Source: Streptomyces rimosus subsp. rimosus
GTDB taxonomy: Bacteria; Actinomycetota; Actinomycetes; Streptomycetales; Streptomycetaceae
NCBI RefSeq assembly: GCF_000720725.1
Contig: NZ_JOCQ01000051.1
Coordinates: 1-64,000, forward strand
Length of the DNA: 64,000 bases
Direction of reading: 5' to 3'
The translations under genes and the position numbers were made by a program. The notes beneath the pieces are model-generated. The model worked only from the letters and a program-made list of their open reading frames with translations. It was not told where the DNA came from and searched no databases. Of the stretch, positions 8,440 through 16,270 are shown piece by piece; position 1 is the stretch's first letter; each line of letters starts with the position of its first letter.

Positions 8440-8490
8440 TCAGCGCGCCGGGACTGCCTCCGGCGTCGTCGTCATTCCGGCGCGCTTCAT
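8440..8490 (-). CDS. Leader peptide with three consecutive Thr codons
   Basis: ATG 8490-8488 opens a 16-codon frame, MKRAGMTTTPEAVPAR, ending at TGA 8442-8440. The three Thr codons are ACG ACG ACG, which is unlikely by chance directly upstream of a ThrRS gene. The segment GCGCGCCGG before the Thr codons is exactly complementary to CCGGCGCGC at the end of the frame. A ribosome stalled at the Thr codons would cover the first arm and change RNA folding upstream of the terminator hairpin. No clear Shine-Dalgarno site precedes it. A TACCGT box ends seven bases before the ATG, so the transcript may be leaderless. Confidence 0.7.
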   Translation of the reverse strand: MKRAGMTTTPEAVPAR

Positions 8491-8580
8491 GCGGGTGACG
8501 GTAGCAGAGGGGCAGGTCCGAGCGGTACGGGATTTTTCCGCGGCCGCCGTGGCCCGCCGCGCCCGGGTGCGGGGCGGTCG

Positions 8581-9954
8581 TCAGCGCAGTCGCCGTACGA
8601 AGATGTCCGTCGCCCCGTTGGTGTCGCCCGGCACCAGATCGGCGCTGCCGCTGGTGAAGGCCACCAGCCGGCCGCGGCGGTCGGGCGACGCCCCATAGGC
8701 GCCCGCTGCGGGCGGTCCGCCGTCCGGGGTCGAGCCGAGCCGGGTGACCCGGCCGCTGCGCAGGTCGCGGGCGAACACGTCCCAGGTGCCGTTGGTGTCG
8801 TCCGGTACCAGGTCGGGGGCGTTGGTGGTGAAGAAGGCGGTCCGGTTGTCGGCGCTGAGGCCCTCGCCGGTCATGCTGCCCGTCGGACGGCCGCCGTCCG
8901 GCCGCGCCGCCAGCCGCGCGTACGCACCCGTGCGCAGGTCACGGGAGTAGTAACCCCACCACCCGGACTCGTCGCCCGGCAGCAGCGCATCGCTGGTGTC
9001 GAACAGGAGGTACCGGCCGTCCGGCGAGAAGTGCAGGCCGTACTGGACGCGGGCCGGGATGCCGTTCAGGTTGTACGCGCCCGCCCTGGTCCGGCCGGTC
9101 CGCAGGTCGTGCACGCCGAACGACACGTACGGCGGCTGCGGCCTGGCGATGCCCGGCGCGCCCTGGGGCCAGGGGAACAGGTTCTTCGCCTCGGTCGTGA
9201 AGGCCACCTGCCGCCCGTCGGCGCTGATGACGGCGTTGTCGGAGGCGGCGTTGGACTGCGTACCGTCACCGGCGACGCTGACCCGCTGTGTGGTCCCCGT
9301 CTGCCGGTCGCGGACGAAGACGTCCGCCCGGTCGTTGGTGTCCCCCGGCACGAGGTCGTCGCGCAGCGAGGTGAAGGCGAGGTAGCGCCCGTCGGCGCTG
9401 ATGGAGGGATGGAAGCTGCGGGCGGCGTCCGGCGCGCCGTCGTGCCGGGTGATCAGTTCGGTGGTGCCCTTGCGGCGGTCTCGGAGGAAGACGTCCATGC
9501 CGTCGCCGGAGTCGTGCGGATCCAGGGTGTTCGACGGCGAGTCGAAGGCGACGTAGCGGCCGTCGGCGCTCACCACGTGCACGTAACCGGATCCGTACCC
9601 CGGGGAGCCGTCCGGGTTGGCGCTGACGAGGTCCACCCGCCCGGTCCACAGGTCCTTGGCGTACAGCTGGATGCCGGCCCCCTCGGGCGTGCCCGGTACG
9701 AGATTGCGGGCCTGACTGGCGAAGACGACGACGCGTCCGTTCGCGCTGAGCACGGCGCCGGAGGAGTCACCGTCGGCCTGGGCCCCGGTGGCGCCGACGC
9801 TGATCCGCTGCACGCTGCCCCCGGACGTACCGCTGCCCGTGGCCGTATCGCTGCCCGCGCCCGTACTGCTGCCCGCGCCGAGGGCGGACGCGGCGGGCAG
9901 CGTCGTGGCACAGGCCGCCGCCAGCACCGCCAGAACGGTGGTCCATCGCCGCAC
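8581..9954 (-). CDS. Secreted PD40/TolB-like beta-propeller protein
   Basis: A 457-residue protein with an N-terminal signal peptide (RRW, hydrophobic run to about residue 25, Ala-rich cleavage region) and a Gly/Ser/Thr-rich linker to about residue 48. The rest is at least six repeats built as [S/D]ADGRYVAF..., LVPGDTN..., DVFVRD.... Each is a propeller blade of the WD40-like PD40 class with an acidic DxN turn that may bind calcium. Such proteins are extracellular and usually bind peptides, glycans or partner proteins; no catalytic residues are recognised. It is a single gene with its own start downstream of a short gap. Function beyond secretion and fold is unknown. Confidence 0.75.
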   Translation of the reverse strand: MRRWTTVLAVLAAACATTLPAASALGAGSSTGAGSDTATGSGTSGGSVQRISVGATGAQADGDSSGAVLSANGRVVVFASQARNLVPGTPEGAGIQLYAKDLWTGRVDLVSANPDGSPGYGSGYVHVVSADGRYVAFDSPSNTLDPHDSGDGMDVFLRDRRKGTTELITRHDGAPDAARSFHPSISADGRYLAFTSLRDDLVPGDTNDRADVFVRDRQTGTTQRVSVAGDGTQSNAASDNAVISADGRQVAFTTEAKNLFPWPQGAPGIARPQPPYVSFGVHDLRTGRTRAGAYNLNGIPARVQYGLHFSPDGRYLLFDTSDALLPGDESGWWGYYSRDLRTGAYARLAARPDGGRPTGSMTGEGLSADNRTAFFTTNAPDLVPDDTNGTWDVFARDLRSGRVTRLGSTPDGGPPAAGAYGASPDRRGRLVAFTSGSADLVPGDTNGATDIFVRRLR

Positions 9955-10083
9955 GGTTCCTCCTCAGCCCCACGGACACCGGACAGAACAGCGACAGCCA
10001 ACTGCACAGCAGCACCTCGGGCAACAGCGGAACCGGCCATGCCGGGGCCCGTGCCGGTCATTCCGGTACGGGCCGCGGCCGGG

Positions 10084-11004
10084 TCAGCTTCCCAGGTCGA
10101 GGGGGCCGCTCCAGTAGGAGAAATCAGACCGCGAGAAATCAGGGCAGAACCCGACCTCCGCCTTGTCGGCAGCCTCGGGCGCCAGCGAGAACATGTACCT
10201 GCCCACGGTCGACTTGCCGGACTGCAGCTTGCCGTCGATGATCTTCTGCTTTGCGTCGATCACCAGCTCCGCCCTGGCTTCCCGGGCGTCCTTGACGTCG
10301 GGCAGCCCGGGGTGCAGTTCGACGTCCCGACTGCCGGTGTTGACGATCGTCACCGTCACCTGGATCGCCTTTCTGTCCTTGATGTTCCGGGCCGCCAGGC
10401 CCCCGGGAACGAACCGTTCCGGCTCGGCGACGGTGACCTTCAGCCCGTCCGGGAACGAGTACGTCCCGCCGAACGACAGATGCCGGGCCTTCTCCTCCCG
10501 CTGGGCCTTCTCCTCCTCCTGCCGGGCCTTCTCCCGCTCCGCCTCCACGGAGGCCTCCACCTTCTTGACCTGCGCCCGCGTCTCGTCGACGGCCTTCTTC
10601 GCCACCACGGCGGCGGCGACTCCGCAGGCGATCGAGACCGCCAGGCCGAGGCCGCCCAGGACCGTGCCGACCATCGCCACCGTCCCGTTCGTCGCCAGGC
10701 CCTTGCGGTCGCGGCGCATCCCGATGATGCCGAAGATCACGGCCAGCAGGCCCGGCAGCCAGGTCATCCAGAACAGGATGACGAGCACGCCGAGTACGAG
10801 GCTGACGATGCCGAGGACCAGGGCCGTGATGCCTATGCCGTTGCGCGGCGGCCGGGCCGCCATCAGCGGATCCATCGGGTACGGCGTCCAGGGTGCGGAC
10901 GCCGGGTCCGGGGCCGGTCCGGGCGGCGGCGGGGTCCACGGGTCGCGGGCCTCGGCCGCCGGCTCGCCGGACTGCTTGCCGTCGGACGGAGGGGACACAC
11001 TCAT
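10084..11004 (-). CDS. DUF4190 membrane protein with DUF4352-like C-terminal domain
   Basis: ATG 11004-11002 has GAGGA seven bases upstream and gives 306 residues. Residues 1-50 are Pro/Ser-rich and cytoplasmic. Two or three membrane helices follow (GITALVLGIVSLVLG, WLPGLLAVIFGIIGM, TVLGGLGLAVSIACG), typical of DUF4190. Next is a charged coiled coil of about 40 residues (KKVEASVEAEREKARQEEE) and an extracellular beta domain (FGGTYSFPDGLKVTV, VTVTIVNTGS) like DUF4352/telokin-type lipoprotein domains. The single Cys in GFCPDF is not a lipobox. Similar Streptomyces proteins occur near secretion and cell-wall genes, but no role is established. Confidence 0.75.
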   Translation of the reverse strand: MSVSPPSDGKQSGEPAAEARDPWTPPPPGPAPDPASAPWTPYPMDPLMAARPPRNGIGITALVLGIVSLVLGVLVILFWMTWLPGLLAVIFGIIGMRRDRKGLATNGTVAMVGTVLGGLGLAVSIACGVAAAVVAKKAVDETRAQVKKVEASVEAEREKARQEEEKAQREEKARHLSFGGTYSFPDGLKVTVAEPERFVPGGLAARNIKDRKAIQVTVTIVNTGSRDVELHPGLPDVKDAREARAELVIDAKQKIIDGKLQSGKSTVGRYMFSLAPEAADKAEVGFCPDFSRSDFSYWSGPLDLGS

Positions 11005-11092
11005 ATACAGTCCTCGGATTCGGAGGGGAAAAGACAAACGGTCGACATTGCCGGTCGTGCTGTTCGTGCTGTTCGTGCTGTTCGTGCCGTGC

Positions 11093-12148
11093 TCAGGACG
11101 CCGCCTGGCCGCTCACCGCGCCCCGCAGTGCCGCGTCCCGGATGCCGCAGAAGGCCTTCGCCGGGTTCTCGAAGTAGCGCCACGGCAGCGCGTCCACATA
11201 ACCGTCCACGTCCCGGAACTGGATCATGGCCGCCTCGTACCGCTCCTGCCGGGTCAGGAAGTACGCCAGCAGGTGGCGGGCCTCCGCCAGCCTCGGGTGG
11301 TCCTGCCGCGCCGCCGCGACATCCGCCAGCGCCGCGTCGGTCATGCCCCTGACCTCCGGCCAGCCGAACGCCTCGGACGGCGCATCGTCGTGGTGGTGCT
11401 CGAACCAGGCGAGCAGCCGGATGACCGTCAGCAGACTGCCGGGCGGCGCCGACGCCGCGGCCTGCCCCGCGAAGTCGCGGGCGGTCTCGGCGGAGCCGTG
11501 CCACTTCGCGCACCAGTACTGGAGCGCGTGCGCGTGGGCCTCGTAGTGGTACGGGGCACGGTCGGTGACCTCGCTCCACAGCGCGAGCATCGCCTCGTGC
11601 GGGGCGTTCAGGCCCTTGTAGAGCGGGATTTCCTTGAGGTACGGGGTGGGGTCGCCCGGCAGGGCCAGCTTCCGCGCTCGCGCGAAGTCCTCCCGGGCCT
11701 CCTCCAGCACCCGCAGGAACCCGGCGGCCTGCTCGCCCGTGACGTGCTTCGCCCAGGCTCCGGTGCGTATCTCCCAGGCCAGTGCCACCTGTGCGGCGGC
11801 CCGTACGACCGCCGCGTCCGGGTCGTCCGGGCGCGCGGCCTGCCACGCCCGCAGCCAGGCGTCGTCCCGGGCCGCCCGGCCGGCGACGATGTCCACCAGG
11901 TAGGAGCGGCGCTCCCAGTCGGTGCCCGCGGCGGCGATCGCCTGGGCGGCGGGCTGCCACTCGCCCCGGGCGAGAGCCGCTTCCACGGCGTCCGCTTCGG
12001 GGTCCCGGAAGGACCGGTTCACGTTCTGCTTCTCCCACGGCACCAGGTCAGCACCGGCCGCCGCGGCGAGCTTCGCCGTACGTCTGCGCTTCACCAGCCA
12101 GATGACGAGCGAGACCACGAGGATGGTCAGGGGGATGATTCCGTGCAT
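11093..12148 (-). CDS. Membrane-anchored helical-repeat protein of unknown function
   Basis: ATG 12148-12146 begins MHGIIPLTILVVSLVIWLV, a single N-terminal membrane anchor followed by KRRR (positive-inside). The remaining 320 residues are Ala-rich helices with tetratricopeptide-like spacing (EAALARGEWQPAAQAI, PHEAMLALWSEVTDRAPYHYEAHAHAL, LAYFLTRQERYEAAMIQF). The repeats suggest a scaffold for protein contacts on the cytoplasmic face; no enzyme motif is visible. It is followed on the same strand by the DUF4190 gene after 88 bases and preceded by an M48 peptidase, so the three may be co-transcribed. I do not recognise a named family. Confidence 0.65.
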   Translation of the reverse strand: MHGIIPLTILVVSLVIWLVKRRRTAKLAAAAGADLVPWEKQNVNRSFRDPEADAVEAALARGEWQPAAQAIAAAGTDWERRSYLVDIVAGRAARDDAWLRAWQAARPDDPDAAVVRAAAQVALAWEIRTGAWAKHVTGEQAAGFLRVLEEAREDFARARKLALPGDPTPYLKEIPLYKGLNAPHEAMLALWSEVTDRAPYHYEAHAHALQYWCAKWHGSAETARDFAGQAAASAPPGSLLTVIRLLAWFEHHHDDAPSEAFGWPEVRGMTDAALADVAAARQDHPRLAEARHLLAYFLTRQERYEAAMIQFRDVDGYVDALPWRYFENPAKAFCGIRDAALRGAVSGQAAS

Positions 12149-12270
12149 GAAGTGGCGTGTTCCGTTCGGGAGTTGATGGGTCGAAGTGCAGGGGCACGCG
12201 CGCGGTGCGGTGGACGCGCGGGTGCGCGGAGGTGTCGGCGAGCCGGTCCGACGGGCGAAGAGCGCCCGTG

Positions 12271-13989
12271 TCAGTACGTGAGGAGGGTCCGTAGCGGCGC
12301 CGTGTCCGGGTCGTCCGAGAGAGCCGCCCGTACGGCCGCCGCCAGCGGCTCCGTCAGGTCCCGCTCCTCCGGCAGCCACAGCCGTGGCGGTGTGGACCAG
12401 GAGAGCGCCCAGCGTGCCCCGGCCGCTTCCACCAGGGCCAGCTCGGCCAGTGACTGCGTTCCGCATTCCAGCGCCGGGCGCAGGAATTCCCGCGCCGCCC
12501 GGCCGCTCGCCCGCGCCGCCTCCGGCGACTTGGGCAAGTGGTCCGCGACCTGCCACAGCCGTCCCGCGTCGATGGCGTCCAGCAGGGCTGCCAGATCCCG
12601 GGCGGCGCCGGCCGCGTTCGCGCCGCTTGCGGAGTCCCTGGCATCCCGGGCGTCCGACGGGAGTGTACGCACCATCTTCCCGCCCGCCTCCACCAGCGCG
12701 GTGCGCAAGGCCTCCGCGCCCGCCTCCGCCAGCGCGTGCGTCGCCCGGTGGATCAGCTCCGGCCAGTCGGCCCGTTCCATGGCCAGCGCCTCCGGCGTGA
12801 GGAGGACGCGCTCCAACTCGACCAGTACGCGCCCGGTTTCGCGCAGCAGCGCCAGCGCGGGCCGCGCCGGATCCGCCGCCCGGCCGTCGTCGGGCATCGC
12901 TTCGATCAGCCGGATCCGCTCGGCCACCGGCGGGTGCGAGTCGTACGGCGACCCGTGGCCGGGGCCCGGTTCGCCGCGCAACTCTGCCATGTCGGACCGC
13001 AGCTGCGGATCGGCGAGCAGGTGCCGTACGCCGCCGCAGACCTCACCGGGCGGCGGGAGCAGGGCCGCGCGGGAACCCAGCGCGACGTACTCGTTCAGGT
13101 AGAAGTCGTGGACGGCGTCCAGGACCGCGATCTCACGCAACGCCGACGCGGTGGCATCGCGGCCCGCGGCGCCGGCCGCCACACGGTCGGCGGCGAGTTC
13201 CTGCCGGCGGCCGACGCTGTGCGTGGCGCGCAGGTAGAACCGTGCGTACGCCTGGAACGGCCGGGCCATCGAACCGTAACCGAACCCGGTCCGGCCGCCG
13301 CCACCCAGGTCGATGCTCCGGCCCTTGCGCACCGCCCCGCCGGCCGGCCGGCCCTGCCGCGCCCACGCCCGGTCCCTGAGCTTGCGCCGCGGCGCCTGGA
13401 AACCCTCGACCGTACGCAGCACGCTGTCCCGGCCGCGCAGGGTGATGCCGGCGAGCCGGGTGTCCGCGTTGCCGTAGTGGCCCAGCTCGTGGGCGATCAC
13501 CGAGTGCAGCTGCGGTTCGGTCAGTCCGATCAGCAGCGGCACGCCGAGGTACAGGCGGCGACGCCCCGGCAGCAGGCCCAGCAGCCGGGTGTCCTCGTGG
13601 ACGGCCGCGTTGACCTCTTCGGTGAGGAGGATCGCGTCGGGGGCGCGAGTGCCGGTGCGTTCGGCGAGCGAACGGACGGCGTGCCACAGCTCGGGCTGCT
13701 CGGCGTCGGTGACGGCCAGCCCCTCCGTCTCGTGTACGCCGTTTCCGCTCCCCCGCTTTCCGTGTCCGCGCTTCCTGCTGCCGCCGGACGTACCGAGGGT
13801 GAAGACGCCGCGCAGGACCGGGAGGCCCAGCAGGGCGCAGAGGACCGTGACCGTGAGCGCGACCGCGGGCGAAGCCAGGGCCCAGGCCGCGAGGCCGGCG
13901 CCGGCGAGCAGGGCCAGTACGGCGAAGGCGAGCACGTAGAAACCGGCCAGCAGGACCAGTGCGCGCAGCGCGCGCAGAGATGTGCCCAC
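12271..13989 (-). CDS. M48-family integral membrane zinc metallopeptidase
   Basis: I choose GTG 13989-13987 because GGGGGA lies nine bases upstream; a GTG at 14007 overlaps that site. The 572-residue protein starts with two hydrophobic helices (about residues 8-60). The zinc motif HELGH is at residues 167-171 (VIAHELGHYGN). A downstream glutamate in RRQELAADRVAAG fits the third ligand. This is the HtpX/Ste24-like arrangement, with the active site on the cytoplasmic side and a role in membrane protein quality control. The long C-terminal half (Ala/Arg-rich helices) exceeds HtpX and is typical of actinomycete M48 proteins. Expression from this strand may continue into the TPR-like gene. Confidence 0.8.
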   Translation of the reverse strand: MGTSLRALRALVLLAGFYVLAFAVLALLAGAGLAAWALASPAVALTVTVLCALLGLPVLRGVFTLGTSGGSRKRGHGKRGSGNGVHETEGLAVTDAEQPELWHAVRSLAERTGTRAPDAILLTEEVNAAVHEDTRLLGLLPGRRRLYLGVPLLIGLTEPQLHSVIAHELGHYGNADTRLAGITLRGRDSVLRTVEGFQAPRRKLRDRAWARQGRPAGGAVRKGRSIDLGGGGRTGFGYGSMARPFQAYARFYLRATHSVGRRQELAADRVAAGAAGRDATASALREIAVLDAVHDFYLNEYVALGSRAALLPPPGEVCGGVRHLLADPQLRSDMAELRGEPGPGHGSPYDSHPPVAERIRLIEAMPDDGRAADPARPALALLRETGRVLVELERVLLTPEALAMERADWPELIHRATHALAEAGAEALRTALVEAGGKMVRTLPSDARDARDSASGANAAGAARDLAALLDAIDAGRLWQVADHLPKSPEAARASGRAAREFLRPALECGTQSLAELALVEAAGARWALSWSTPPRLWLPEERDLTEPLAAAVRAALSDDPDTAPLRTLLTY

Positions 13990-14208
13990 AGGGCAGAGTC
14001 CCCCCACAAACAGAAAAACGGAGCGAGAGGATCATATGTGCGATTTGAGTGATGCACGCACTTTTTTCGGTGGCCGGGTGGCGGGCCGGGTCAACGGTGC
14101 ATGCCAGGGTCATGCCAAGGTGCGGACGGTCGCGGGCTAATCTGCGGTGATCCACTTTTCGGCCTGCGTGCCCGGCACGCGCGTCTCCACCCAACGAGGG
14201 AACCCTTC

Positions 14209-14790
14209 ATGTCCATGCCTCCCCCACCGCACAACGGCGGCTACCCCCCGTACGGCCACCCCGCACAGCCGCCGCAGGGCCCGCCGCCGCAGGGCCAAGC
14301 GCCGTACGGCCAGCCCCCGTACGCGCAGGCCCCGTATCAACAGGCCCCGCAGCCCCCGTACGGCCAAGCACCGTACGGGCAGGTGCCCAACGGCCAGGTG
14401 CCCAACGGTCCCGGAGGGCGTCCGCCGCGGCAGGTGCGTATCCCCGGCATCGTGCGGGCGCTCATCGTCCTGCTGATCTTCGGTGGGATCGGCGCGTGGG
14501 TGGTGCTGCACCAGGACGAGTACAACGCCGAGAGCAGGAAGCGGCCCAAGGCCGACCCGCAGAGCGTCTCGGCCGCGAAGGTCGGCGACTGCCTCCAGCA
14601 GACGGGCGGTACGGACAAGGAGCCGGAGCTGAAGATCATCGACTGCGGAAAGCCGGAGGCGAAGTACAAGGTGGCCAAGGTCGGCGCGGGCACCGGCTGC
14701 GAGCCCGGACAGGCCTACTACCGGATGCTCGGCAAGTACGACCGCGAGCTGATGAGCCTGTGCATGACGCGCGTCGACGCCAACGGGTGA
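14209..14790 (+). CDS. LppU/SCO3897-type membrane protein with Pro-rich cytoplasmic tail
   Basis: ATG 14209 follows GAGGG. The first 75 residues are a Pro/Tyr/Gly/Gln-rich repeat (PYGQ, PPQG units), low in complexity and probably disordered. One membrane helix (IVRALIVLLIFGGIGAWVV) is followed by an external domain of about 95 residues. This domain has paired cysteines (VGDCLQ, IIDCGKPEA, GCEPG, LCMTR) in the pattern of LppU-like proteins, and probably forms two disulfides. Function is unknown in the family. It is transcribed toward the M20 peptidase gene, whose start lies 18 bases downstream. Confidence 0.7.
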   Translation: MSMPPPPHNGGYPPYGHPAQPPQGPPPQGQAPYGQPPYAQAPYQQAPQPPYGQAPYGQVPNGQVPNGPGGRPPRQVRIPGIVRALIVLLIFGGIGAWVVLHQDEYNAESRKRPKADPQSVSAAKVGDCLQQTGGTDKEPELKIIDCGKPEAKYKVAKVGAGTGCEPGQAYYRMLGKYDRELMSLCMTRVDANG

Positions 14791-14807
14791 CCCCGTACGC
14801 TCACGCC

Positions 14808-16004
14808 ATGACGCTGCGCAAGCCCATCGGTAGCCACTCCGGCCCCGGCACCGACTTCGATACGGACACCGGCTCCACCATCGACACCGGCGCGATGCTC
14901 GCCGACCTGAGAACGCTCGTCGAAATCGAGTCCCCGTCGCGCGATCTCGACGCCTTGGCGGCATCGGCGCGCACGGTCGCCGCCGTCCTCGAAGACCGCC
15001 TGGGCGGGCGGGCCGCCCTCATCGAGAGCGAAGCCGGGCCGCACGTCCACTGGTCGGCCGGCGGCGATCCGAGCGTACTGATCGTGGGGCACCACGACAC
15101 GGTCTTTCCGCTCGGCACCCTCGCCCGCCGCCCGTTCACGGTCGAAAACGGCCGGGCGACCGGACCCGGCGTTTTCGACATGCTGGGCGGCCTGGTCCAG
15201 GCGATTCACGCCGTGGCATCGCTCGATGACCGGTCAGGCGTCGAAATTCTGGTCACCGCCGACGAAGAGGTCGGCTCCCACTCCTCCCGGAGCCTCATCG
15301 AGGAACGGGCCCGCGCCTGCGGCGCGGTCCTCGTCGTGGAGGGCGCCGGGGACGGCGGAGCCCTGAAGACCGGCCGCAAGGGCTGCGGCACCTTCCACGT
15401 CACCGTCACGGGCCGGGCATCGCACGCTGGCCTTGAGCCCGCGGCGGGCGTCAACGCCCTGGTCGAAGCGGCCCACCAGGTGCTGGACATCGCGGCGCTC
15501 GGCCGCCCCGGCATCGGTACGACGGTCACCCCGACCGTCGCGTCCGCCGGCACCCTGGACAACGTCGTCCCCGCGGAGGCGACCATCACCGTGGACGTAC
15601 GGGTCGAGACGGCCGCCGAAAAGGAGCGCGTCGAGACGGCTTTCGCGGCGCTGGCCCCCCATCTCGACGAGGCGGACATCACCGTCCGGGGTGGTATCGG
15701 CCGTCCCCCGATGCCCGAATCCGCGTCGGCCGGACTTTTCGCGCTGGCAAAGCAATTGCTTCCCGGCATCGGAGGAGTGGCGGTCGGCGGCGGCAGCGAC
15801 GGCAATTTCACGGCCGCCCTGGGCATACCGACACTCGACGGACTCGGAGCGGTGGGCGGCGGCGCCCACGCCGACCACGAATACCTGGTGGTCGGCGCCA
15901 TGGCCGAGCGGGCGCGCCTGGTCGCGGGACTGGTGCACGCGATCCGCTCCGTACACGACGACTGCGACGACCGCGGCCAGGGGCGCTCGGGCCGGGACGC
16001 CTAG
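14808..16004 (+). CDS. M20-family peptidase (carboxypeptidase G2-like)
   Basis: ATG 14808 gives 398 residues. Metal-site motifs of the M20/ArgE/CPG2 family are clear: GHHDTVFP (His96, catalytic Asp98 region), GVFDMLGG (bridging Asp), TADEEVGS (the Glu pair), VVEGAGDGG, and near the end GGGAHADHEYL. A dimerisation insert lies between about residues 205 and 310. The family hydrolyses N-acyl amino acids or C-terminal glutamates in the cytoplasm with two zinc ions. Its TAG stop lies inside CCTAGG at 16000-16005, which is the target duplication of the adjacent transposon. The insertion left the coding sequence intact but replaced everything downstream. Confidence 0.85.
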   Translation: MTLRKPIGSHSGPGTDFDTDTGSTIDTGAMLADLRTLVEIESPSRDLDALAASARTVAAVLEDRLGGRAALIESEAGPHVHWSAGGDPSVLIVGHHDTVFPLGTLARRPFTVENGRATGPGVFDMLGGLVQAIHAVASLDDRSGVEILVTADEEVGSHSSRSLIEERARACGAVLVVEGAGDGGALKTGRKGCGTFHVTVTGRASHAGLEPAAGVNALVEAAHQVLDIAALGRPGIGTTVTPTVASAGTLDNVVPAEATITVDVRVETAAEKERVETAFAALAPHLDEADITVRGGIGRPPMPESASAGLFALAKQLLPGIGGVAVGGGSDGNFTAALGIPTLDGLGAVGGGAHADHEYLVVGAMAERARLVAGLVHAIRSVHDDCDDRGQGRSGRDA

Positions 16005-16005
16005 G
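16000..16005. repeat. Left target-site duplication CCTAGG
   Basis: The hexamer CCTAGG here and again at 18229-18234 directly flanks the two inverted ends of the IS481-type element. IS481 elements are known to prefer NCTAGN targets and duplicate about six bases. Joining the two flanks through one CCTAGG restores a simple junction between two convergent genes. Confidence 0.75.
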
Positions 16006-16030
16006 TGTTGCGGGACATGACGTTGGTGAC
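16006..16030 (+). repeat. Left terminal inverted repeat of the IS481-type element
   Basis: 25 bp beginning TGTTGCGGGACATGACG. Its reverse complement is found at 18204-18228 with one mismatch at the outer end. Confidence 0.75.
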
Positions 16031-16034
16031 ACAG

Positions 16035-16075
16035 GCCGATGCCCGTGAAACGAAGATGCTTCGACGGGCATCGGT
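16035..16075. terminator. Hairpin just inside the transposon left end
   Basis: Arms GCCGATGCCCGT (16035-16046) and ACGGGCATCGG (16064-16074) enclose a second short stem, CGAAG/CTTCG. It could end transcripts entering from the M20 gene or shield the transposon from outside transcription. There is no U-tract. Confidence 0.45.
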
Positions 16076-16092
16076 CGGGTAGCGTGCGGGCC

Positions 16093-16158
16093 ATGTTGAG
16101 TCCTGAGTCAGACAAGGTGGGGGCTTTCGGTCACGCCGTCAGCCCCCTGAACCACTGA
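16093..16158 (+). CDS. Putative leader peptide of cmlR
   Basis: ATG 16093 opens a 21-residue frame (MLSPESDKVGAFGHAV, ending PLNH) that stops 112 bases before cmlR. Within it, GGGGGCT (16119-16125) can pair with AGCCCCC (16141-16147). Downstream, a larger structure can form around AGCCC...GGGCT between about 16168 and 16217. Inducible chloramphenicol resistance genes are often controlled by drug-stalled ribosomes on such leaders. The short frame, the dense pairing and the long untranslated region fit that model, but no conserved leader sequence is recognised. Confidence 0.4.
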   Translation: MLSPESDKVGAFGHAVSPLNH

Positions 16159-16270
16159 GCTCGTAGCCCTGTCGGCCCGCCGCTTTCTGCGGTAGGCCGA
16201 GTGTGCGCTCGGGGCTGGCCGCGGTGACGAGATGACCTTCTCGTGCCTCTCCTCACCTCGGAGCCACTCG

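Noticed and set aside
7915..11352. A very long open frame on the plus strand antisense to thrS, the propeller gene and DUF4190
   Set aside because: The frame is a product of GC-rich codon bias on the opposite strand; the minus-strand genes have motifs and ribosome sites, the plus frame none.
14808..16004. M20 peptidase truncated by the transposon insertion
   Set aside because: Reconstruction through one CCTAGG gives the same TAG stop, so the coding sequence was not shortened.
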